Below are positions 1 through 11,800 of a stretch of DNA of 64,000 bases, in pieces. The position numbers and the translations under genes are program-made. The notes under the pieces were generated by a model. It saw nothing but the letters and a program-made list of their open reading frames with translations, searched no databases and was not told the DNA's origin. The stretch comes from Arcuatula senhousia (lineage: Eukaryota > Mollusca > Bivalvia > Mytilida > Mytilidae), in assembly GCA_963971305.1 (NCBI GenBank), contig OZ020303.1, positions 58,776,867 through 58,840,866 of the forward strand, in the 5' to 3' direction. Position 1 is the first letter of the stretch. Every line of letters starts with the position of its first letter.

Positions 1-1944
1 GTTTGAGCTGCAGAAGGATATTAGGTCCGCCACAGGGTGAATCCTGGTCACCCTGAAATGTAGGGAAAAAGTTGTTTCAGAACTAAAAATAGTATTGATT
101 TTGGCGTTTAAATAAAGGAGATCTTTACGCCTGCGTTTTCACCTACTTGAAAGGTCATTGCTAGAAATATATTACCATGATATTGAGTGTTATACTTGAA
201 GGAATAAAGGGAAAGGAAACTGTAATGTTATTTCTACATCTGACAAAAGTTCATGTTTTTGGTTAAAAACTCTTATAGCTATAGCAAACTATGAAAAGGA
301 GAACAAAACACCAAAAGTATTTCCACAAATTTGTATAAACTTAATGCTAAATATAAACATCATCAAATTTTGGGCTCAGATTCTTTGATTTAACATGTAT
401 ATATATTGTATATGTTCATTTTAGCCAATAAAAATGGTGTTCGTGCGGCGTTCACGGGCGTAATTTTTGGTCGAAAAAAGGAGGTGCTTTTTAACGTTAT
501 TTTCATTGCCCATTTTTGCGTTATTATGAGCACATAGGTCACGTAATTATAATTTCTTTGCTAGTATTATTTGAGAGTTTGCTCAATGCTGTATTTAGAA
601 AAACAAATATATCAACAAATGGAATTCATTTATGTATTTTCTCCTATGCCTTATGTTGGGTTCAAAATTTACCGGTAGCCGGGCTTTGCTAATGCGCACT
701 TGTAACCATATACCAAATATATACAAGATTATTTTTTCTATAATTGTGTTTGATATAAATGCCATTTCACGGCTACCAATGTACTAAATCACATTCTCAG
801 CTGATGCAAGGAAATTCGTTTGGAGAAGTTTCCGGTCATGATTTTGGACAGTAGTTTTCTGGTAAACTTGCTTTTATTTTTCATGTTTATTGTCATTCCT
901 CATCTGCTTGTGAAAATCGGAGAATGTAGTCAGTTGTAGCTATGGCTAGATATAATAAAACAACTTATATCATAACAATATATAGTTGCTGATCGTTACA
1001 ATTTATTTTTTTGTGGACGTGTCTTAAATTTCACACCCTTGATCCCTCAGCCAAAAAAGGAATTATGATTATTTTCAGCAACATAATATTACCATGAAAT
1101 ACGTATTTTTAAAAGCAGCAGTCATCCCTACAGCTGACTAAATTCCACATTTTCTTAAAATAAGGCTTGAAATGACAATAAAGATTAAAATATCAAGCAT
1201 ACTTATCATTATCCGGAAGTTCTCCTAACGAATTGCCTCGCATAACTAAAAGTTATGGTTTAGGACATTGGTAGCCGTAATTTGGAAATCATATACCGAC
1301 CTTATCACAAGTTATTGTCATTTTATAGTAGAATCATAATTTTCTTGTAACAATAAAACAATAGACATGTTACATTTGTGTCGGCGGTGATACATAAAGT
1401 CACTTTGATGGTGATTATATTGAGTAACCGATCCCTTATTAAGCAAATCATTAACTTGATATTCTTCAGATTTGTTTCCCAATAAGCAGCTTTAAGGTTT
1501 CTTGATTATACATTGAAGAGTAAACAAGACCAACGCAAGACAGCCATTAAAGAAATTCTAAGCAACAAAATACGATAGTCATAATAAAATGAAGATAAAA
1601 ATATAATTACCTTTTTGTAAATCTGTTTTTTTCAGCTTGTGTCCAGTATTTAGATCAAGGTCATAAAAATATTGGTCTAATATGGAATCACAATCAAATG
1701 CGTTCGGAAATTTACTAATATTATATACACATATAAAAATATTTATTGTGACTCGCTTTGAGGTTTTCACGTGACATGTGATATTACGCTGGGTCAACCG
1801 GTAATCGTTGGGTCGCATGGTAAGGTCACCCTCTCGTGATAATTTGCACGTGGCCCCGCGAATTTACTTCAATATTGTATGGCTGTATTTTTTCCCACGG
1901 AAAAAGGTTAAAATGCCCGAAAAATATTCGATATAATATAACAG
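1..1944. other. No gene seen
   Basis: AT-rich sequence with no coding frame, splice-bounded exon or clear repeat pair. The first 60 bases are slightly richer in G+C (CACAGGGTGAATCCTGGTCACCCTG, a small hairpin). Confidence 0.5.
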
Positions 1945-2066
1945 TTATCACCCTAGATATGATATGTGACCCGGCATTTCTTTCCACTCGAAAAGTAAGG
2001 TCACCCTCGGGAGCTTACTTTCTCGGGGAAAGAAACCACCGGGTCACACACCAACTAGGGTGATAA
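1945..2066. repeat. Imperfect hairpin element of about 120 bp
   Basis: TTATCACCCTAG at the left end matches CTAGGGTGATAA at the right; GTGACCCGG pairs with CCGGGTCAC, TTTCTTTCC with GGAAAGAAA, and AAGTAAG with CTTACTT. The loop is about 13 bases around CACCCTCGGG. This shape suggests a fold-back MITE. Confidence 0.7.
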
Positions 2067-3144
2067 TTGTCGAGACCGCTTACACTATAGCTAGTAAATG
2101 TCGGGAGAGGGGGTTCCCTGATACTAACCTGACAAAGATGTTCATAATCACAAACTACATGCTTGAGAACAATAAAGTTGCTTTTTTTAGTCCCCCAGGA
2201 CAGAAAATTAATAATTATTTTTGCGATTTGATGTGATCGAACTACTCACTACTTTTCTAAATGTCGTTAATAGTATCTAATTTATATTCTGATATTGACG
2301 TTTCGACATTAGCCCGTGCAGCTAAACCTGATTCACTCGAGGTTTTCTCTAGATACCGCTACAAAAAGATACTCGAAGTCAAATACACATATTCCATATC
2401 TCAATTATTTTCTATGTCATTACAAAGTCAGAACCGTTGTAATTTTCGTCTCTCCGGTAAGTAGCCGCCATTTTTCTTGCTGTTCTTTCTCGATTTCTGT
2501 ATTTTGATTATTGACTGAAAATGAATTACTTTGCACTATTAATTATAAGTTAACGTATGCCAACTGTACTTTACCAACATTGTAAAATGAATCTTTCTTT
2601 TCTCAAACATTTTCGCACATTTCAATATTTTAGTTTGTTTACAATTTTCAGACATTCAGATCTGACACTTCCATTACCACATGTCTGTTATAATATTGTT
2701 TATTTTTTTCTTCCCAGATGTAGGAATGTAAATGCCAAACTTTTACGTAATTTCTTGAGTTAACTTAAAATAAAATCTAATTGTAAAATCTACAAAATTT
2801 TCATAACAAAGCAAAGTGCCCTAATGATTATGCAATTGGTGTCAGTAAAATAAATATCATTAGAAACTCAAAGAAAAACAAATCCTTCAAATGACTTCTA
2901 ACGATTCAATATCTTTTAAGTCGTAAATATGTAAACCCTACCAAACTGTTTCATTATTCCATTTCGAAGATATATAGCCATACGTTTCAAATAATTTCTG
3001 GATCAACCATTATAGAGTGAGCTCACGAAGAACATCAGATACCTAAAAATAATTTTACTTGAAATTTTCCATGAAATCTTGTCTCGTAAGTGACTGTGAG
3101 AATATATATATATAGTTATTAATTATAAATACTTTATTTTCTTT

Positions 3145-3290
3145 GCCTAATTCCTTCCCCGATCGGCCTTGCGTCCCCTTTCCTCAACTTCATCTTCATT
3201 TCATGTTCATTGACTTTGTATCACTCTTTTCATATTCAACTCATCGATATAGTCGAAATCGCAAAGCTTGGGAGTTAAGCAATAACTAAC
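3145..3290 (+). repeat. Dispersed repeat family C, 3'-end fragment
   Basis: Shares CTTCCCCGATCGG/CTTCCCGATTGGGGC, CCTCAxCTTCATCxxCATTTCATGTTCATTG and GATATAGxCGAAATCGCA with the longer copy at 21.5-21.96 kb. Confidence 0.65.
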
Positions 3291-3327
3291 TTTTCCTCAT
3301 TCCATATCTGGCAATTCACCCCACTGT

Positions 3328-3655
3328 GCAAGAAGCAGAGGTACCAATGGGACATTTGAATGTCAAAGTCCGAAAGGACAGAGACAAAACCAGCAAACCC
3401 AAACAAGGACAAGACAAAAAACAACACACGGTAACACAAAAACCACTGAATATCAATAAACCACTCTAGTCGTAAGGAGAGTGAACCTAGGCGCTCCGGA
3501 AAGGTAACAGGTCCCTGTCTGCTATAGCACACCCGTCGCGGCGCAAATTTCAAGTTCAGTGTGTCAAATCGGTAAGCTCCGGAAGAGTAAGCGGTTCCTG
3601 TCTGCTATAGCTCAACCGTCGCGCTGCAAATATCCAAATATGTGTGTCAAATCTG
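3328..3655 (+). repeat. Dispersed repeat family B, full copy with duplicated tail
   Basis: Begins GAAGCAGAGGTACCAATGGGACATTTGAATGTC and continues through GACAAAACCAG and ACCACTGAATATCAAT to a CTCCGGAAAGG...CCTGTCTGCTATAGC tail. The tail is repeated at 3585-3640. Five other copies are in the window (30.48, 46.22, 46.87, 53.13 kb plus; 51.47 kb minus). Open frames inside these copies are by-products of the repeat. Confidence 0.75.
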
Positions 3656-3767
3656 GTAAAGGAAGAAAAACATTTTAACCTTATGACAAACCAACATCTG
3701 CACTCATCTGACAAAATCATGGTTTAGAGGTTCACCCATTTTAAATCTTTCCTTACAGTCTTGACAA

Positions 3768-3926
3768 TAGAATTCTTGATATAAAAACATGTAAATGATT
3801 TTCTGATATCAAAAATTCATATTTCTGATATCAAAAAATGGAATTCTTGATATCAAAAATTGATTTCTTGATATATATAAAAAAAATTCTGATATCAGAA
3901 AATATTTTTTGATATCAAGAATTATG
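3768..3926. repeat. Cluster of GATATC palindromes
   Basis: About ten copies of TTCTGATATC, TTCTTGATATC or GATATCAAAAA in both orientations alternate over 160 bp. The outer copies are inverted with respect to each other, so the whole can fold into several hairpins. Confidence 0.7.
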
Positions 3927-4352
3927 GTGAATAAATTATAAAACGGCGCCTGATAAAGATAGGTTCCTTGAAATATTGCGAATAGGTGCTCATCACCCTT
4001 TTACTGCAACACTTTTGCCAGACATGACAACCACATACATGTACTAATAGCTTTTATTTGGTTGTTATTTGTCTAATTTTCTTACGTTTTGACGTCTAGT
4101 GTGGCTCTAAGCTGTGTTCATTCACTTTGGGGGGGGGATCAAGGTTGAAAAAGTCGTGAAAAACAACCTGATATTTGGAAATAGCTACAAAATAATACTA
4201 AACTATTAAAATTTAAAGCTCAATTCTAATGGTGCTAAATTAACAATGTATTTTCCAACTTTATCCGAACGCTTCCAGTTAAATATTTTTCCTATGATAG
4301 TCTTCCTTCATAGTTACAAATCAAGTTTGAGATCGTTCAATTTAATTCTTTT

Positions 4353-4903
4353 TTAGCTCACCTGGACTGAGCTATTGCCGTCACTTGGCGTCCGTCGTCG
4401 TCGTATGTCGTCCGTTAACAATTTTTCAAATCGTCCGTTAACAATTTTTCAAAATTCTTCTTCTCTGAAACTATTGAGCAGAATTTAATGAAACTTGGTA
4501 TGATCTATCCTAAGGGTGTTTCGATTTTACATCTGTCATAAAACATGGCCGCTGATGCTAAAAATAGACCAGGGGGGTGGGGGTCAGACAACCGATTTTG
4601 ACCTGTAAATCTGAAAGTACAAGAGATAGAGAAAATCTGATGCAACCTTCCTTCTTTAGCATCAAAAGCTCTATATGGTCCTTTAAAGGTAAAGAAAATC
4701 GGTTTTTTTTCATGTTTTGCCCTATACATGTAGAATAAAAACTATTGCAGATAGAGAAAAGCTATGGCTTGCTTAAACATTCAGCTCATTAAGCTCTATA
4801 TAAGTCTCCATTGGGTCGACGTCGTCTGGTCACCTCTTATAGAAGCCTTATGGCTTAAAAAGACCTGGTGAGCGATTCAGGCTCATGGAAGCCTCTTGTT
4901 TTA
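4353..4903. repeat. Bivalve-type dispersed element with AGCTCACC / GGTGAGCGATTCAGGCTC ends
   Basis: The left end TTAGCTCACCTGG and right end CCTGGTGAGCGATTCAGGCTC form partly inverted ends. The interior has CTGAAACTATTGAGCAGAATTTAATGAAACTTGGTATG and a GTCGACGTCGTC block. A partial relative is at 56890-56960. I recognise this as a repeat style very common in oysters and mussels. Confidence 0.7.
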
Positions 4904-6004
4904 CAGCTTTTAATTTAAAATCTGTTGAAATAAATTAAGACACCGTCAAAACCAAACCTTAAGATGGCAACCATGACGACCTATATAGTAACTTGTTTTA
5001 GAATTAGGATATCATGAGGATTTTCTTTACAAAACTTGTATTGCTAACTGTACGAACAAATTGAATTAAAAAGCTATTTAAGTTGGTGTTTGAGTAGGCT
5101 GAAATGCCATCCTGAAAATAAATCATCTTTGAGTTGCCCATAATTCTGTCGAAAAAACAGAACATTTTTATTGTCATCTTGAACTTTTAAACCTGTTTAT
5201 AGATATGTCTTCGAATCAACGAGAAATATACTTAGCCATCAAAGATTTCTTTTTCTCGGTCTTGATATCCTCGAGGACACAAGTAAATAGACTTGCACTT
5301 TAATAAAATAAATATATTGACTTTATGGGAATTGTTTATGGTTTTCACGTGTATGTTTCGGGGCATTTAACAATTAGCTATCCTGACAAATAATTCTTGT
5401 CATGGCGTCCCTGTATTTTCTAATAGCCTTGTTATTATTTACCTTTTTATATTTTCTTATTGGTCGATTAGATAGTTGTCATGGTTGTTTTTACTCGGTC
5501 CTGAGGTCTTATAGGTGCGGTGTATTTAGATTTCTTACTAACTAAAAGCAGTGTGTCCAGAATTTGGTTCATTTCTGTAAAGCTTGGAGCTAGAAAACTG
5601 TAGTAAGACCGATTATGCTAGTTTAAGGGGAAAGGGATTAGACCAAAATATATTAGAATATGTTTGTGTAACGTTTGAAAAATTTAGAACTTTAGAACGT
5701 TTTTCTGGATTTTTCCGCTCACAGTAAGCCAGGTTGCTTGAACTGCGGATAGGCCATGAAAAACATTTTTCGGCCCAGAGAGCCTCAGACTGGTAGTTTT
5801 TTTCTGGTTGGTGTTTTATTCATTTTTTTTAGTTTTAGGTGTCTTGTTTGTCTCTTAGCCTTGTACGTTATTTTATCTATTTTGACATTCGAGTAATAAT
5901 AAGGCCAAATCGAGATCATCAAAAGTATCATGAAAACATATTTTGTTGTTCAAATTTCCAAACTTAAGTTGCATACTAAGGTTTTAATTTTTGTGATACT
6001 ATTC
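4904..6004. other. No gene seen
   Basis: No coding or repeat signal could be supported. Short unlinked frames only. Confidence 0.45.
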
Positions 6005-6262
6005 GTTACATCATTTCAAATGTCAACCCAACAACTAAATGTAATCCTTTTTAATTATCTCATTTCTAAAAACCCTTACTGGTAAATTAAATTTTGTGCA
6101 ACTTCGATAAAGAGGTTTTGAGCTAATCAGATTATATTCAGATGTGTGTCAAGAAATATATTAGCCTCCGAAATCCCACTAAATTGTTTTTGGAAAAATA
6201 ATCCAGAAATTAGGACGACTTGGTCTTGTTTCCCTAATCTTCCATTTACTTTACTTTTTTGC
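6005..6262 (-). repeat. Dispersed repeat, inverted copy of 34102-34350
   Basis: Its reverse complement shares long blocks with 34102-34350: ACAAGACCAA, CAGGGATTT-like segments, GACACATCTGAATATAA, GCACAAAATT and TAATTAAAAAGGATTACATTTAG. Function is unknown; a dispersed element is the simplest reading. Confidence 0.6.
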
Positions 6263-7029
6263 AAGACTGATGAGAAAAAGGGTATCTTATTAATCCGTCT
6301 TATTGAAGATTGATAACCTTACAAGATTATAGATCTACTTTATCTTATTTTTAGTCTAAACTCATGCTTAGCACATTGAATTTAAAACTAGTTTTATGTA
6401 CAGAGAAAACAGCCAAATTTCCCAAACAGAAGAATCCATGTGTTTCATTTGAAGTCGAAATGACTGTATCACAGCCCTAGTTTTGAGACATTGCTATATA
6501 CAAAAGGGCATCAGATGTTCAGAAGTAATAAATTCAAATTAATTTAGGGCAAAATAAGGTTATCAATTGGCTCTAAATAATTGCATTTTGGTTTCTTTAG
6601 ATACTGAGGTTAACACGCAGCCTGACAGCACACACAATTTTTTCAAGTACAAAAAGCATTAAAGGCTGACCAAAGAGCGGACACCAAAATCCGTATTGGT
6701 GCCGTTAATGGAATCTTCCAATTTGCTTTCATTTTTATGTTCACTTAATTGAAGATTTTTTTTTACATTTTTGTTTTCATAGATGCCATGAAAAGGAAAT
6801 ATTTTTACACCTCCTTTTTTATATTTCTGTATTAAACTTTTATACATTCGAGGAATATTTTCAGCTAAAGATGAAAATTCTGAATGGAATAAATTGATGA
6901 TGTTAAATGCCCTTAGATTCAAAATCTTTGATTCTGCACTAAGTCTTCAAGAACCACAAGTAAGTTAAATGTATACACTATAACTATATTAAAATATATT
7001 TTTTACCATTTCTAAGAGAAAATAATTAG

Positions 7030-7165
7030 CGATAAGTTGGCATTCCAATGGACACGAAGAGTACTCTAATCTCACAGAATTGTTTTAAACTATTAAAAAG
7101 AAGAAACATCTTTCAATCCCAAATCTAGATTAAATAATAAATATATTGATGATGTCCTCTCTATA
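7030..7165 (+). pseudogene. Short decayed reverse-transcriptase fragment (Penelope-like family)
   Basis: VGIPMDT is encoded at the start and KYIDDVLSI about 100 bases later, matching in order and spacing the RT motif B (IPMGT) and motif C (YIDD) blocks of the family also seen at 41.7-42.7 kb. Stops and frame shifts lie between them. No intact protein remains. Confidence 0.45.
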
Positions 7166-7399
7166 TTAAAACATTGAGTTCAAGGTTTGCACTTTCGATT
7201 CTTTTGATTCAGTCACCAGAATTAGACATTTAAGAAACTACTCCTTCGTCTTTTAAATCATTACGCACTCGAATTTGCATAATTTGACTTGAATTGTCAC
7301 CCCCAAAGAAAAATAACCGACAAAAGTTAACAAAAGATCAATTTTCAAATACTTGGAAAGTATTCTCCTACCCCATTGGTATTTGATGTGGTATGTGAC

Positions 7400-7484
7400 T
7401 TAGAAGAGCAAGTAAAGAAGTACCCGTGGGGCATTTGAAATAATTTCAAATGCCCCACGGGTACTTCTTTACTTGCTCTTCTAA
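7400..7484. repeat. Perfect 42-bp inverted repeat with 1-base spacer
   Basis: The arm 7400-7441 is the exact reverse complement of 7443-7484, with only base 7442 between them. It would form a near-loopless cruciform or hairpin. It lies about 470 bp downstream of the GPCR stop. It may be a recent fold-back event or an assembly artefact. Confidence 0.9.
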
Positions 7485-7702
7485 ATTTTGAATGTGCGAA
7501 TCCAGAAAGAGGAAAGACAAACAAAATGACAAAATTGGTTGAGACAAAAGAAAACAGTTCGGTAAAATGTTTTACCATCAGTCCATTACAATCTATAATC
7601 CTAATATTCCTAAATAAATTTAGTGGTACGTTTGGAAGATCAAGTCTGGCTAATATAGATATTTTTAAATTTTAGAAATGGAAGTCATTCTAATTTTGCA
7701 AT

Positions 7703-7708
7703 TTTATT
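7703..7708 (-). terminator. Candidate polyadenylation signal of the GPCR gene
   Basis: AATAAA on the minus strand, about 245 bases after the TAG stop. Such hexamers are frequent in AT-rich DNA, so this is only a candidate. Confidence 0.3.
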
Positions 7709-7949
7709 TGTCAACATATTTATCACATTTACATCCTGAAAAATAAACAAATGTTTTCAAACTTCATAAAATTAACAATAACAATCTTTTTGAAAATCGC
7801 TTATAATTGCATTAATAAAAAAGTTGTTTTTAATTAATTAAGGAGTTGTCAGGCACATTTGCTTTTCAAAATGACACAAAGTCACTAAAAGATACGTAGT
7901 TCAAGATTTTTATATTTACAACTTCAATTTACAATTCACAAAACTGTTG

Positions 7950-8818
7950 CTACACAATGTCATGTTTTTCATCTAGTTTCAACAAAGCATCACAACTTCC
8001 GTTTCGTTCGGAAACTTTGGAGTTATCGTTGCTTTTCTCTTCGACCATGTTGTCTGTTACGCTGGTTTCTCTGTTGGTCTTGAAACATTCGATCGCTTTC
8101 ACTCGTAATGAGGATTTAATTTTTGATTTTGTTCTTTTATGTTTTGCTTTATCTCGACATAGGCTTTTCAAATCATTTGCTGACGATACGTTGTTCTTTA
8201 ATGGTCGCATTGAACAACACAACATTTTCAGATAGGCTTGTCTAAATTGTGAATTCATCAAGCCGTAAACCAGAGGATTGATTGCGCTTCCGATGTAAAT
8301 AGAAATCTGACAAAACATGTGAAATTGTTTCGACAAAACTGTATTCCAATCCACGATGCCTGTTATCGTGCATGGGAAGTACGAAATCGCGAATACCAAG
8401 AAAATAATCAACATCATTCGGGTCATGTGCATCTCTTTTCGTTGAGTATGAAGGTCAAGGGCAGACATCGGTCGAATATTTAATCTTTTGTGACTCAGCC
8501 TCGTTGTGGTGTAGATTCTTGCGTAGTAATACACAATGAGTCCGCATGGAATTATTGCGCGGACTATCATCAAGAATATTTTGAAAAATTGACTTTTATG
8601 ATCCAGAAGCAAATTGCATGTGACCATCATGACAACGTATCCGAACCTTCCCCAAACACCAAGTAAAGCTGGAAAGAGGCATGCTACTGGTACAAGCCAC
8701 GCAACTAGAAGCATGATGATTATATTTCGTCTCGTATACAGATGTTCGTATGCTCCCGGATCCAGAACAAGTTTGTATCTGTTAAATGCGATCAATGTGA
8801 TAGTGATAATGGTCGTTC
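7950..8818 (-). CDS. GPCR coding exon 3 (TM3 to C-terminus)
   Basis: The acceptor ATTGAAG|GA at 8820-8819 is followed by the rest of TM3, then NRY, TM4-TM7 and the cytoplasmic tail, ending in TAG at 7952-7950. It encodes residues 114-401. The intron before it is only 391 bases (8819-9209). The third intracellular loop (about residues 216-246) is short and basic. The tail is rich in Lys, Arg, Ser and Asp, and ends in DIV, which could be a weak PDZ-type end (inference). Confidence 0.88.
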
Positions 8819-11800
8819 CTTCAATAAAAAAAATGATTTAACAAATGGATTTCATACATAGATCGTATTTTGAAAAGAGAAATTGTATACGCTACTGTAG
8901 AATAGATATTGATTATTTTTTACATACATGCATCTGAACAAAAAATGCCAACGCACTAACCAAACCAATTTTTTTTCTCTTGACCACTCGATCTTACTAT
9001 TTACGAAAAACACTTTGGCTATATTTCGGGGTCCTGTTTATACTGATTTTTACTTTTTATTATTGTTTTAATGTAATGCGGATATTTATGTTGTGTCTAT
9101 GATGCTTTTAGTAAAGCTCACGTTTGCACATCTTTTTAACACTAATTGTTCTATTCCATCTAACATTTTTTGAAAAAAAAAATTCTTACAAACAGAATAA
9201 AAAATTTACCTGTCAAGGTGTAGCCAATAAAGCCGACAAATTTACAAAGTTCTGTAGCCATGAACCAACCATCTGCCAAATAGGTGTAAATATTAAACGG
9301 CAATACACATCCGACAAAAAGTAGGTCACAGATTGACAGATTCATAACAAATATATTGGAAACAGTCTGTAACTTCTTTACTTTACGTATTGCCAAGACA
9401 ACCATCAAGTTTCCTAGAAAAAAATAATAACAAACGAAATGAATTGAATTATATTCTGCGAGTGATATAGGTTTTCTATTACTGGTATACTTTTGAAGTT
9501 CATGCATATGCTGTTTTTTTCAGAAACAATGTAAAAGAGTATTTCCGTTTTGTTTCGAGATTTAGAAAAGCCCTAAAAATTAACTATTGCTTAGTTTTGA
9601 TTCATTGACCAATAAACTCAATATTTCACGGTGCACATTGAATAAATGCAGTGGATGGTATTATATGTGAAGCATGAAAATTAGAGTATATAGACCAATA
9701 AATCCAACTTCATTACAGTTGATGAATGTATTCGACGCAAAAATGTTAAAATACATTTCTAATGAGGCGGAAACTATTAAAATTGGCGAACTAAATGTCA
9801 GTCAAAAGGAGACGTCCGTGCAACTGCAGGGTCTAAGAAGTTCGTTTGTTGTATTCCGTTTTAAACTGATTTGAAAATATTTCTTTAGGATAATTCAATT
9901 CAATTCAATTCAATTCAATCTTTATTGTCATATAAACTATATATACAGTTTGTGACAGTATAACATAGACATAAACAGACATACATACAAATACACATGT
10001 AACAAGTTGAAAAAATATATACATTATGAAGCAAATGTTTAAGGTTCCCCTGTCCTCAGTTCTATAGACTTTTTAATAAAGGATCCTAATTTATTTACCT
10101 CTGTTGGTGTTGATGGGTTTAATATGTATATAATTTTTTCACTGATGTTTAGGTCTTTAAAAAAGCTATTAAAAGAAAGAAACTCAAAATATTCTTTTCT
10201 TAAGTTTGAATTAATATTACAGTGTAATAAAAAGTGGATCTCATCATCTAATAATTTACATTTTTGGCAAAGTCTTTCTTCCCTGGGTATTTTAAAATGC
10301 CTTCCCTTTTCAATTAACAATACATGATCACTTATTCTTAATTTAGTAATTAACCTCCTAAATTCAAAATCTGAAATGGATAAATAAGGTTTAGTTAGAA
10401 AGTTAATATTTAGTTTTTTATAGAAAAAAAGTTTGCTTTTTTCATCTATACTATTTAATTTATCTTTAAAAAGTTTTATGTAATATGTATGCATTTGGCA
10501 TTTGATGTACTTTTTAATATTGTTTAGACTTTTCTGGTCTCTGCAAACTTTCAGTCTCTCTATATCGATTTCAGATTCTGAAAGGATATCTTTTGCATAC
10601 GAGACCCATGTGTACATGCCACTAGCATCTAAAGATTCTGATAGTTGAAATGATTCTTCTAAAAGAGGGTTTAAATCAGATGTAAATAAACGTGCCAAGT
10701 ACATTAATGATTGTACTTTTATATGGCAATCTATTGGAAGTCTACCAAGTTCAGTTCTCACTCCAAAATTTGAGGAATTCTTATTGACACCAAGGACATA
10801 TTTGCAATATCCTAGGTGTAATCTTTCTAGGTGAATTTTGTCAATGAAATCAAATGGATCTATGTATTTTCCTGAAATCAAAGCTCTTTTTTTTGCTTTG
10901 AAATAAGCTGAATATGAATCCGAGTAAGTTACTTCAGAATTGTAAGTCAAGATAGGCTTTACCATATTATCAAATAGATTATTTGATACATTTACAGGTA
11001 GGTTATTCAAAGAGTTTGTATAGGATTTAATAGAAAACATAACCTTCCTAGCTTTATTGGTTAGGTCATTTATGCTATGACTGAGATTGCCATTCGATCT
11101 AATGAGTAGTCCTAGATAGCGGTATTCTTCCACATTTTCAATGTTTTCATTTTTAAATTTTACTACTAAAGGCTCAGATTTATGTTTCCTTTTTGAGAAT
11201 ATCATGCTTTTAGTTTTATTAACATTTAAAGAAAGTTGCCAGTTTTCACAAAAAGAGGCAACCTTATCAATACTGGTTTGAAGACCCTCTTTGGTTTCTG
11301 AGAGTAAAAGTAGGTCATCAGCAAAAAGAAGGCACCCTAATTTACTATTTACAATACTTAGTGGATTTGACATGTTACTATCCAATTCAGCTGTTATATC
11401 ATTTATAAAAATGTTAAACAAAGTGGGGCTCAATGAGTCTCCTTGTTTGACACCCCTTGAAATGTTGAAACTGTCAGAAATGAAATTTTGAAATTTTAAT
11501 GATGACTTAGTTTCTAAGTATTGCTGTTTTATTATAGTATATAGAGATTTTCCTATCCCCATTTTACATAGTTTGTAGAGAAGGCCTGTTCTCCATACTG
11601 AATCAAAAGCCTTTCTAAGGTCAATAAAGCATGCATATATTTTTTTGTTATATTTATGTAAATATTTATCTATTAAAGATTTTAGTATAAAGATACTGTC
11701 ACCTGTTCTATGGTTTTCTCTGAAACCAAACTGACAGTTATTTAGTTGTCCATTAATAGCTTTTATTAGTCTATTATTAAGTACAGCATTAAATATTTTA

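Noticed and set aside
7957..8235. Plus-strand ORF of 92 codons
   Set aside because: Antisense shadow of the GPCR third exon.
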